From: Candidatus Obscuribacterales bacterium
GTDB taxonomy: Bacteria; Cyanobacteriota; Vampirovibrionia; Obscuribacterales; Obscuribacteraceae
Assembly: GCA_021732245.1 (NCBI GenBank)
Contig: JAKFVJ010000234.1
Coordinates: 1 to 5,306 of the forward strand
Direction of reading: 5' to 3'
DNA length: 5,306 nt
Position numbers and translations under genes: made by a program. Every line of letters begins with the position of its first letter. The first letter of the stretch is position 1. Shown here piece by piece: positions 1 through 5,306 of this stretch. A model generated the notes under the pieces. The model did not search any database. It saw nothing but the letters and a program-made list of their open reading frames with translations, and was not told the origin of the DNA.

Positions 1-286
1 CAACTTCAGCTGTTTCACCAATTACAACACCCATGCCGTGATCGATAAATACGCGGCGCCCCAATATCGCACCTGGATGAATTTCAATGCCGGTGAAACT
101 ACGCACTATTTGAGAGCTCAAACGAGCGAGCAGTTTACTGCCAGGAATGCCTGAGTTCCAGATGGCATGATTCATTCTGTGAATGGCAACAGCGTGAAAA
201 CCCGAATAGCAAAGCAATACTTCCAACCAATTTCTGGCAGCTGGATCCTTTTGCTGAATGCTTGCTATATCTTCGAGAATTGACAT
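1..286 (-). CDS. cysE: serine O-acetyltransferase (CysE), N-terminal part, cut by window edge
   Basis: Serine O-acetyltransferase transfers acetyl from acetyl-CoA to L-serine, giving O-acetylserine, the first committed step of cysteine synthesis in the cytoplasm. The first 95 residues are present. The N-terminal helical part (DPAARNWLEVLLCY near residues 14-27) is followed by the entry into the left-handed beta-helix: GIEIHPGA (66-73) and FIDHGMGVVIGET (80-92), the signature of the short SAT type. His83 in the IDHGMG motif corresponds to the catalytic His158 of the E. coli enzyme. Glu68 stands where E. coli has Asp143, which is usual for this subtype. The ATG at 286 is the first start after an in-frame stop at 305-307. 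It lies 2 bases past the cysK stop with no clear Shine-Dalgarno, so translation probably depends on coupling to cysK. The C-terminal tail that docks into CysK is outside the window. Family assignment is firm. Confidence 0.95.
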   Translation of the reverse strand, partial: MSILEDIASIQQKDPAARNWLEVLLCYSGFHAVAIHRMNHAIWNSGIPGSKLLARLSSQIVRSFTGIEIHPGAILGRRVFIDHGMGVVIGETAEV

Positions 287-288
287 TG

Positions 289-1257
289 CTATGCTTTTGC
301 TAACTCAGTTGCCGGTTCTGCCCAAAGTGCAGTTGATAAATAACGCTCACCTGTAGACGGCATAATTGCCACTATCAATTTCCCTTTGTTTTCGGGTCTT
401 CTGGCAAGTTGCAGTGCTGCGCAAATGGCAGCGCCGGAACTTATACCGCAGAGAATGCCTTCTTCTTTGGCTAATCTGCGACCATAGATGAAAGCTTCGT
501 CGTTGGTCACTTTTATTACTTCGTCAATTAGGGAAACATCTAAAATTGACGGAATAAAACCGGCGCCAATGCCCTGAATTTTGTGTGGTGACGGTTTCAG
601 CTCTTCATTGGCCATTGTCTGGCTTATGACTGGGCTGTCGACCGGTTCAACGGCAACACACTTAACAGATGGCTTGCGTGATTTCAAAACCTGTCCGACA
701 CCGGTCATGGTGCCGCCTGTTCCAACGCCGGCAACAAAGATATCGACTTTGCCATCGGTGTCGCGCCAGATTTCTTCAGCTGTTGTTTCCCTATGAATTT
801 TTGGATTGGCAGGGTTGTTAAACTGTTGTGGCATGTATGCGTTGGGAGTTTGAGCAACGATTTCTTCAGCTTTGGCAATTGCCGCTTTCATACCCATGAT
901 GCCTGGTGTCAGGACAATTTCTGCGCCGAGTGCTGTGAGTAATTTTCGTCTTTCCATGGACATTGTGTCAGGCATGGTGAGAATGAGCTTGTATCCTCTA
1001 GCTGCAGCCACAAAGGCAAGGGCAATTCCTGTATTGCCTGATGTCGGCTCAATAATTGTTGTTTGTCCCGGTTTGATAAGACCGGCTTTTTCCGCCTCGT
1101 TGATCATGGATACGCCGATGCGATCTTTGACTGACCCTAGAGGATTTAGCGATTCCAGTTTGACGGCAACTGTTGCACCCAGACCTTCTGTCAGGTGATT
1201 GAGCTGCACTAATGGAGTGTTGCCGATGATATGCGTGATGTCTTTAGCTATGTTCAT
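289..1257 (-). CDS. cysK: cysteine synthase A (O-acetylserine sulfhydrylase)
   Basis: This PLP enzyme of the beta family (fold type II) makes L-cysteine from O-acetylserine and sulfide in the cytoplasm. The 322 residues match the usual CysK length. Visible motifs are IGNTPLV (11-17), the PLP lysine in NPLGSVKDR (Lys44), the substrate loop PTSGNTG (71-77), the phosphate-binding loop GVGTGGT (177-183), KIQGIGAGF (226-234), GISSGAA (271-277) and PSTGERYLST (300-309). No key residue is missing. The ATG at 1257 shares its A with the TAA stop of the upstream dioxygenase gene (TAATG), and AAGGAAG lies a few bases upstream as a ribosome binding site. The N-terminus aligns with family expectation (MNIAKDITHIIGNTP). 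The cysE gene follows 2 bases after the stop, and the two enzymes form the cysteine synthase complex in many bacteria. CysM or a cystathionine beta-synthase-like variant is possible, but the motifs favour CysK. Confidence 0.96.
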   Translation of the reverse strand: MNIAKDITHIIGNTPLVQLNHLTEGLGATVAVKLESLNPLGSVKDRIGVSMINEAEKAGLIKPGQTTIIEPTSGNTGIALAFVAAARGYKLILTMPDTMSMERRKLLTALGAEIVLTPGIMGMKAAIAKAEEIVAQTPNAYMPQQFNNPANPKIHRETTAEEIWRDTDGKVDIFVAGVGTGGTMTGVGQVLKSRKPSVKCVAVEPVDSPVISQTMANEELKPSPHKIQGIGAGFIPSILDVSLIDEVIKVTNDEAFIYGRRLAKEEGILCGISSGAAICAALQLARRPENKGKLIVAIMPSTGERYLSTALWAEPATELAKA

Positions 1258-1757
1258 TACTTCTTCCTTAGTGCTTCTTCTTCAACTACAAACTGGTTCA
1301 TTGTTGGTATTGGAGGGAAATAACAATGGATTGAGGCGTGGCGATTGCCATGGTCGGCGCAAGTATTGGCTGTCACCTGGTGAATATCTTCTTTCTCGAG
1401 GATGAGGACTTCGCCCGGCTTTTGAACTGTCATGCCTGTCGGACGAACTTTGTTACCCTCTATCCGCTCAAAAAACTTATTGCTGATTGAGCCTTGATAA
1501 GGCACAACGACTCCCCAGGAGCCACCATGATCGTGCGGTGGACTTTCTTGATTGCCCTGGAAACAGGTAATTACTACTTCGACATTTTCCGAGCAGTAAA
1601 CCTGTTTACGGGTGTAGCCTTCGGCAGACCAGCACAAGTGCTCGTCTATGCATAACTTTTCTTCTACAAAGTCGGACATGCATTTAGCCAGCTCGTCACG
1701 AGATGTCTTGCCTTGTGCAACTGCTTCGGCTAGCTCGATAACTCTAGAAAGGGACAT
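1257..1757 (-). CDS. cysteine dioxygenase-family thiol dioxygenase (cupin)
   Basis: A 166-residue single-domain cupin that probably oxidises the thiol of cysteine to cysteine sulfinate with O2 and a 3-His non-haem Fe(II). Features seen and matched to the known family: His75 and His77 in PPHDHGGSWG, and the third iron ligand His126 in EDIHQV. Tyr48 and Arg50 in GYTRK correspond to Tyr58/Arg60 of mammalian CDO, where the Arg holds the substrate carboxylate. The S-x-H-x-Y outer-sphere triad is present as Ser142, His144 and Tyr146, followed by the usual FPPIPTM. Gly82 sits where mammalian CDO has the crosslinking Cys93, as in other bacterial CDOs. The ATG at 1757 directly follows an in-frame TAA, and AGAGG at 1768-1772 is a ribosome binding site about 10 bases away. 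It is the first gene of the cys operon and overlaps cysK by one base. A mercaptopropionate or other thiol as substrate remains possible, although Arg50 favours cysteine. Confidence 0.83.
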   Translation of the reverse strand: MSLSRVIELAEAVAQGKTSRDELAKCMSDFVEEKLCIDEHLCWSAEGYTRKQVYCSENVEVVITCFQGNQESPPHDHGGSWGVVVPYQGSISNKFFERIEGNKVRPTGMTVQKPGEVLILEKEDIHQVTANTCADHGNRHASIHCYFPPIPTMNQFVVEEEALRKK

Positions 1758-1805
1758 TTAGTAAAAACCTCTGTACGCAGATTAATTTGAGGAGGACTAA
1801 TCATA

Positions 1806-1856
1806 GAGCAAATCGCCGGAAGTAGCCTTGAATCCGCGTAAGCTAGCGGTTTGCTC
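1806..1856. repeat. imperfect inverted repeat in the divergent region (11-bp arms, 29-base spacer)
   Basis: GAGCAAATCGC (1806-1816) is the reverse complement of GCGGTTTGCTC (1846-1856) except at one position, which would be a G-U pair in a plus-strand RNA and a C-A mismatch in a minus-strand RNA. The right arm lies inside the spacer of the candidate cys promoter and the left arm lies in its predicted leader. That fits a looped operator or an RNA stem. No run of T follows either arm, so it does not look like an intrinsic terminator. A smaller CCGC...GCGG palindrome (1834-1849) shares the right arm and would compete with it. Confidence 0.45.
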
Positions 1857-1869
1857 AATTGGCTGCCAA
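1840..1869 (-). promoter_or_regulatory. candidate sigma70-type promoter for the cys operon
   Basis: On the minus strand TTGGCA (1869-1864, five of six consensus -35 bases) is followed after 18 bases by TAGCTT (1845-1840), which keeps the T-A----T core of a -10 box. Transcription would start near 1833, leaving a leader of about 75 bases before the dioxygenase ATG. The call rests on hexamer matches alone, and the -10 is weak. It is the best minus-strand pair I found in the divergent region. Confidence 0.3.
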
Positions 1870-1938
1870 GGTTAATTGTGCTCGCTTTTTAGATTAAAAC
1901 TACCCATAATATTGACATCTTAGTAAATTTCATTGGCT

Positions 1939-2061
1939 ATGGCGATATCGAGCGCTTGGAAATTAGTCAAAAAGTTGCCTGGTTCGGCTGGAAGCAAGAG
2001 CCCAAAGGCACTGCAAATGGTTTTTAAAGCCACGTCTGATGGGAAAAATATGTACAGGTAG
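1939..2061 (+). CDS. possible small ORF, 40 residues, basic, unknown function
   Basis: An ATG at 1939 opens 40 codons ending in TAG at 2059-2061. It encodes a Lys-rich peptide (nine Lys, one Arg, one Asp) that begins MAISSAWKLVKKLPG and ends GKNMYR. It lies in the gap before the 895-residue gene, in a different frame. Its stop codon falls inside the AGGTAGGA ribosome binding site of that gene, an arrangement seen in coupled leader peptides or short upstream genes. Against it: no Shine-Dalgarno precedes the ATG, the length is within chance expectation, and no family is recognised. A TTG at 1933 is an alternative in-frame start. Confidence 0.25.
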   Translation: MAISSAWKLVKKLPGSAGSKSPKALQMVFKATSDGKNMYR

Positions 2062-2063
2062 GA
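2056..2063 (+). promoter_or_regulatory. ribosome binding site of the 895-residue gene
   Basis: AGGTAGGA lies 11 bases ahead of the ATG at 2075, a little farther than the usual 5-9. It supports that start together with the in-frame TAA at 2069-2071, which excludes any longer N-terminus. It overlaps the stop codon of the possible small ORF. Confidence 0.6.
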
Positions 2064-2074
2064 CTTGCTAATCT

Positions 2075-4762
2075 ATGACTGGTGATAACAGCAGAGAGAC
2101 GCCGAAAGGTTCAGACGAAGGTCTTGAGCGGCGTAAGGCTGCGCCGGCCGGCTCGGATAAACAGGAATTGACGAGCAAAGCCGATGCGGGGACCAAGGAG
2201 CAAACTGAAGCCAGTCAAATACTGTCGCAAGCAGCTAACGCGACGACTAATGATAGCAATGCCCTGAAGAGTGAGCTTCCGCCGAAAACCGAGCTTAAGG
2301 GACTGGTTGCCATGCAGGGGGTTCTTGATCCTGCCGGCGAATCGCCGATTAAAACCGGCGACGATATGTACGAGAGAATGTTCAACAGCTCACGTGAAAC
2401 AAAAGCAGAGACCGGTATCGGTGAGCAGTTTTGGAATGAATTACCTGCGGAAAAACAGGTAAAAACAATTGACGAAAAGATAGAGACAAAATCGAGTAAA
2501 TCGACTGACGGCAAAATCTTTTTGCAAACTGGTATCACCGAAAGCGTATACGAGAAGCCGGAACCTTCGGTAAAGGAATTGCCTACGAAAGAGACGAAGA
2601 TCGTCACACAGTCTAAGGAAGTTATGCCGGCGAAAGAAGCCACACCGGTTAAAGAAAACGCACCTGCTAAAGAAACCACAATTGCCAAAGAGACTACTCT
2701 GGACAAAGCAATTAAGCCTGCTAATGAAGTAATTAACGCCAAAGAACCGACTATCACAGGTAAGGTGGCTGAGGTCAAAGAGACGACGGTTATAAGCGAC
2801 GAGAAAAACGCGCATGTGCCGTTCAACACGGAGAACAAAGTTGTTTTACAGATAAGTGCAACTGAGTCCGTCTATAAGACGCCTGCCGTAGTAGGCGAAT
2901 TGCCAAAGACGAAGATTGCGAAGGATGATCACGTTAAGCCTTTGATTGTGGAGAAACCAATTGGAAAAGGAGACGTGCCTTTTCCTCCGCAGATATCAGA
3001 TGTAAAAATGCCGGTGGCAAATAGCGGCACAGCTATTGATGCCGGCGGTCATACAATCGGCCACTGGTTTGACGGCGGCAAGAAGTTGGTCATCAATCTG
3101 ACAATAGATGCGACGCCAACAAAAGACACACCTCGTCCAAAATCTACAACTCCGGTAACCAGGCCCTCGACTGATTTGCGCAGTGACTATCCATCGCCGG
3201 GTGTCATTGCGGATGCGAAGGCTGATACGCCAAGCAAGCCCGCAACCCCTCCAAGAACCATTTCTTCAATTCCTTCTGCGCCGACAAACATTTCGTCAAC
3301 GAGAACCTTTGAGCCGCCGTCTGAGACTCAACCACCGCCACGGCAAACAACCGATGTCCGTATCGCCGACACTCCAGTTACGCCGATTGTAACTGATCGC
3401 CCGGTAGAGAAGCCGGCTCAAAGTAAAGACGTTATGCCGGATGTAGTGGCTAAAACTCCTGAGCCCAATCATGATGTTGCCCGCGCGGTCGATAGCATCA
3501 CCAGAGCGGTTGCTCCGGTGCAGCAGCATGCAGACAATAATCATCCATTGGGTGCAGCACTTGTGCAGAAAGCAAGTATTGTGCAAAGAGATGTGCATGA
3601 TGCAATTACCGGCAAAGGAGCCCAGCAGGATAAGGCAATTGCTTCTCTTGATACCAGCGTTAAGGACTACAACAAGTTGGTTGAGACAAATAAAGCAACG
3701 GCACCTATTGCAGACAAATTGAAGATATCCGTCGCCGATGTGTCCGTTGTTAAGTCTGCTGTTGAATTTCAGTGTTTGGAAAATGCAAAAACCACTGCGT
3801 CTCAATTCGTACTGTCCACTAAGATAGACAATTTGTATACTATGCGCGATTTGGCGCATGCGAATTTGCTCAAGACAATTGATCTTATCGAGCAATCAAA
3901 GGACGCAGATACAACTGCTCGGTTAGTGCAGACAGCGATGATTCTTAGTCTGGCAACCAACAGGGATTTATCATCTCATCTGTATACGGACATTTCCGCC
4001 GCCACGCTCTATAGAGCTATTTCTGATTCCACAGTAGCGATTAGCTATGTTTATCCACCAGAGAGATCGCCAAAAATAGATTTTGCTCCGGAGCGCGAAG
4101 CTTTGGCAAAAGCCGAAACAAACGAAGGGCAGTCCGTCAGGCTAGATAATCCGGTCAACCCAATTTTTGCAGCGGTGACAATGAATGCCGGCGTCAATGA
4201 GTCAAAACAAGAGTTCGCTAAGGTTGTCGAAGAACGTGCAGAAAATCAACGCATTGAAAAATTGCCGGATTGGATGAAACCATTTGGACATAGAGTTCTT
4301 TTGTCACCAGATACGGTATCGTCGCCTGAGACAAGCAGGGTGATTGCTTTTGTGCAACGCACTCGAACTCATTTGGCAGACGATGCCAGAATTGTGTCGC
4401 CGACATTCAAGCCTTTGTCCACCCTCGGAAACAGACACACTCTCGCCGGACGAATGCCAGGTATTCCTGGAATCTTAGGTGGTTTCGATGCAGTGTCTCT
4501 AGCTCAGTACAACCACTTGATGCAATTGCTGCACACCGCAGAGGATGCACAGCAGGCAATTTTACTTAAGCGCTATCCATACCTGGCAAACGATGTACAA
4601 AAACGGCAATCAGCACTCTTTGTCAGACCCGACTCACGCGTCGATTTCGGTCCAGGCTATAGCCTGTCGTCGACTTCTACAGCAACCGCTTCCGGACAAC
4701 AGGAACCACCTTCTACCGGTGGCGGGCAAGGTAGTCAACCAAACCAGGACGAAGAAGCTTAA
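2075..4762 (+). CDS. large hypothetical protein: disordered repeat-rich N-half, helical C-half
   Basis: I do not recognise a family for this 895-residue protein. No signal peptide, lipobox or membrane segment is visible, and there is only one cysteine (Cys567), so it looks cytoplasmic unless exported by a non-Sec route. Layout by eye: residues 1-145, polar and charged; 147-176 and 255-281, two copies of a module KxxLQxxxTESVYxxP...VxELP; 181-240, ten Lys/Glu hexapeptides between them; 324-345, a short ordered-looking island (GGHTIGHWFDGGKKLVINL); 346-445, Pro/Thr/Ser-rich; about 464-660, mostly helical with heptad-like stretches; 661-860, mixed, including MPGIPGILGGFDAVSLAQY (794-812); 865-895, a Ser/Gly/Gln tail ending in acidic QDEEA. 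QSK[ED]VMP occurs twice (179-185 and 449-455). The reading frame is long, open and preceded by AGGTAGGA, so it is very likely a real gene. A scaffold, adhesion or surface-associated role would be guesswork. Confidence 0.88.
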   Translation: MTGDNSRETPKGSDEGLERRKAAPAGSDKQELTSKADAGTKEQTEASQILSQAANATTNDSNALKSELPPKTELKGLVAMQGVLDPAGESPIKTGDDMYERMFNSSRETKAETGIGEQFWNELPAEKQVKTIDEKIETKSSKSTDGKIFLQTGITESVYEKPEPSVKELPTKETKIVTQSKEVMPAKEATPVKENAPAKETTIAKETTLDKAIKPANEVINAKEPTITGKVAEVKETTVISDEKNAHVPFNTENKVVLQISATESVYKTPAVVGELPKTKIAKDDHVKPLIVEKPIGKGDVPFPPQISDVKMPVANSGTAIDAGGHTIGHWFDGGKKLVINLTIDATPTKDTPRPKSTTPVTRPSTDLRSDYPSPGVIADAKADTPSKPATPPRTISSIPSAPTNISSTRTFEPPSETQPPPRQTTDVRIADTPVTPIVTDRPVEKPAQSKDVMPDVVAKTPEPNHDVARAVDSITRAVAPVQQHADNNHPLGAALVQKASIVQRDVHDAITGKGAQQDKAIASLDTSVKDYNKLVETNKATAPIADKLKISVADVSVVKSAVEFQCLENAKTTASQFVLSTKIDNLYTMRDLAHANLLKTIDLIEQSKDADTTARLVQTAMILSLATNRDLSSHLYTDISAATLYRAISDSTVAISYVYPPERSPKIDFAPEREALAKAETNEGQSVRLDNPVNPIFAAVTMNAGVNESKQEFAKVVEERAENQRIEKLPDWMKPFGHRVLLSPDTVSSPETSRVIAFVQRTRTHLADDARIVSPTFKPLSTLGNRHTLAGRMPGIPGILGGFDAVSLAQYNHLMQLLHTAEDAQQAILLKRYPYLANDVQKRQSALFVRPDSRVDFGPGYSLSSTSTATASGQQEPPSTGGGQGSQPNQDEEA
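2513..2599 (+). repeat. TESVY-ELP module, copy 1 (coding)
   Basis: Encodes residues 147-175 of the 895-residue protein: K-I-F-LQ, then TESVYEKP (155-162), then VKELPTKETK (166-175). Copy 2 at 2837-2923 keeps the K-x-x-LQ, TESVY, P, V-x-ELP and TK positions with a one- to three-residue shortening. The match is clear in protein but diverged in DNA, pointing to an old duplication kept by selection on the protein. Confidence 0.7.
2615..2794 (+). repeat. ten-unit hexapeptide (18-bp) Lys-Glu repeat (coding)
   Basis: Residues 181-240 divide without gaps into ten six-residue units: KEVMPA, KEATPV, KENAPA, KETTIA, KETTLD, KAIKPA, NEVINA, KEPTIT, GKVAEV, KETTVI. The consensus is K-E-x-[TA]-[PIL]-[AV]. 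The units are diverged in DNA, so this is an aged tandem array rather than a recent expansion. The pattern differs from the [LIV]-G-x4 hexapeptide of acyltransferase beta-helices. A flexible charged linker or an extended stalk is likely. Confidence 0.75.
2837..2923 (+). repeat. TESVY-ELP module, copy 2 (coding)
   Basis: Encodes residues 255-283: K-V-V-LQ, TESVYKTP (263-270) and VGELPKTKIAK (273-283). It pairs with copy 1 at 2513-2599. The TESVY motifs of the two copies are 108 residues apart, with the hexapeptide array between them. Confidence 0.7.
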
Positions 4763-4806
4763 TTTCTAAAATAGCTGAAATTGGCGCCCAGTTCGTAATT
4801 CTCCCA

Positions 4807-4835
4807 CTGACATCTGCCTGATTTTTGTCTAATCT
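4807..4835 (+). promoter_or_regulatory. candidate promoter for the right-edge gene
   Basis: CTGACA (4807-4812, five of six -35 bases) is followed after 17 bases by TAATCT (4830-4835), which keeps the T-A----T core. It lies in the 131-base gap after the 895-residue gene. An overlapping alternative -10 is TATTCT (4841-4846), with a poorer -35. Hexamer matching is the only support. If correct, the right-edge gene can be transcribed on its own, with a leader of about 50 bases holding a small TCGGT/ACCGA stem (4855-4871). Confidence 0.35.
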
Positions 4836-4893
4836 GTGCCTATTCTGCATAGGTTCGGTTGAAAGCACCGACGTTTAGAGATGTGGTGAAGCG

Positions 4894-5306
4894 ATGACTT
4901 CGCAGACTGGGCAGTTTGAAGACGATAAGAAAGGTCCTGAGAAAAGGACTCTACAAGGCTGGGTACAAAACGACCTGGGTGCTTCGTTTTCGAACGCAGT
5001 TGAGCAAGATATCTTTGATCCGGTAAAGAATTTTGCCAATGACATTGACTGGTTGGCTCACGGTAGCAAGGCCCAGCCGGCGAAACAAACCGAAAAAACC
5101 AAACATGAGCCGGATGATTTTGTAGGCAAGTCTACTGATTTCTTTGTGCATGGCTCCGTAAGCGCTGTCACTTATTCAGTGGCAGGGCTAATAACGCAAA
5201 CAGTCGGCAAGAAATTTGGTACTGCTTTTAAGCTGGGCGAATCAGCCATTAAGGTGTTGAGCAACAAAACTGTAGGCAACGTAGTTGGTGCCGGCGTCCA
5301 TGACTT
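4894..5306 (+). CDS. hypothetical protein, N-terminal part, cut by window edge
   Basis: An open frame runs from ATG at 4894 to the window end, giving 137 complete codons. In-frame TAG at 4876-4878 and GGTGA just ahead (4885-4889, spacing 4) support the start. I do not recognise a family. The first 50 residues are polar, with no signal peptide. A short motif D-[WF]-[LF]-[AV]-H-G-S appears twice, at residues 52-58 and 82-88, separated by a Lys/Gln/Glu-rich linker. Residues 85-135 turn Gly/Val/Ala-rich (SAVTYSVAGLITQTVG, then VGNVVGAGV) and might be a membrane-associating or packed helical segment. It shares the strand and polar style of the 895-residue gene, so a functional link is possible but unproven. 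Confidence 0.75.
   Translation, partial: MTSQTGQFEDDKKGPEKRTLQGWVQNDLGASFSNAVEQDIFDPVKNFANDIDWLAHGSKAQPAKQTEKTKHEPDDFVGKSTDFFVHGSVSAVTYSVAGLITQTVGKKFGTAFKLGESAIKVLSNKTVGNVVGAGVHD

Larger units (their letters stand above)
1758..2074. other. divergent intergenic region
   Basis: This 317-base gap separates the minus-strand cys operon from the plus-strand 895-residue gene and must carry the promoters of both. It holds the candidate cys promoter, the inverted repeat and the small ORF listed separately. It also has a perfect -35 hexamer TTGACA on the plus strand at 1912-1917, but no good -10 lies at normal spacing (GGCTAT at 17 bases keeps only the final AT). A GATTA/TAATC inverted pair (1780-1784 and 1798-1802) and the palindrome CGATATCG (1943-1950) are short enough to be chance. 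No tRNA, T-box or other riboswitch core was recognised. Confidence 0.6.

Noticed and set aside
581..1405. Plus-strand ORFs over cysK and the dioxygenase gene
   Set aside because: They are antisense to two confidently identified enzymes, and their translations show no family motifs.
1789..1795. Strong Shine-Dalgarno-like GAGGAGG on the plus strand
   Set aside because: No ATG or GTG follows at a usable distance, and the frame from the nearby TTG closes within 13 codons.
1912..1943. Perfect TTGACA -35 on the plus strand as a promoter for the 895-residue gene
   Set aside because: No acceptable -10 lies 16-19 bases downstream, so it is noted under the intergenic region but not called.
2215..2838. 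207-codon minus-strand ORF encoding a very hydrophobic, apparently membrane-like protein
   Set aside because: It is antisense to the Lys/Glu repeat of the 895-residue gene. Reading GAA/AAA-rich codons backwards gives Phe/Leu/Val/Ser, which explains the hydrophobicity. The plus-strand gene has a ribosome binding site and a much longer frame.
3296..3895. 199-codon minus-strand ORF
   Set aside because: It lies wholly inside the 895-residue gene and is rich in Arg, Cys, Asn and Ile with no recognisable motif, as expected of an antisense shadow.
4761..4782. AATTTC/GAAATT hairpin right after the stop of the 895-residue gene, considered as a terminator
   Set aside because: The stem is six A/T-rich pairs with a ten-base loop and is followed by GGCGCCC rather than a T run, so it does not fit an intrinsic terminator.
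4951..5151. 66-codon minus-strand ORF near the right edge
   Set aside because: It overlaps the plus-strand partial gene, which has a start with a ribosome binding site and stays open to the window end.

Overview
The window looks like a bacterial chromosome fragment of moderate GC, with compact genes. The partial serine acetyltransferase at the left edge is of the short type found in cyanobacteria and Firmicutes, including a cyanobacterial-style N-terminal stretch (DPAARNWLEVLLCY). Together with the large, low-complexity hypothetical proteins on the right, this makes a member of the Cyanobacteriota or their non-photosynthetic relatives (Vampirovibrionia/Obscuribacterales type) a reasonable guess. 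This is inference from sequence style only, and no phylogenetic marker is present.

Left third (1-1757, minus strand): a tightly packed three-gene operon, read right to left. It holds a cysteine-dioxygenase-family cupin enzyme, cysteine synthase CysK, and serine O-acetyltransferase CysE (cut by the window edge). The first two genes share a TAATG stop/start and the last two are 2 bases apart, so they are almost certainly co-transcribed and probably translationally coupled. CysE makes O-acetylserine and CysK converts it with sulfide to cysteine. The dioxygenase would oxidise cysteine (or a related thiol), so the operon seems to pair making cysteine with disposing of it.

Middle (1758-2074): a divergent intergenic region of 317 bases. 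It has a plausible sigma70-type promoter for the cys operon, an imperfect 11-bp inverted repeat overlapping it, and a possible 40-codon small ORF just ahead of the next gene.

Right two thirds (2075-5306, plus strand): a gene for an 895-residue protein of no family I recognise, followed after 131 bases by the start of another unrecognised gene that runs off the window. The 895-residue protein has no signal peptide or membrane segment. Its N-terminal half is low-complexity (Lys/Glu hexapeptide repeats between two copies of a TESVY...ELP module, then a Pro/Thr-rich stretch). Its C-terminal half is more ordered and mostly helical by eye. No mobile element, CRISPR array, tRNA or rRNA was seen.
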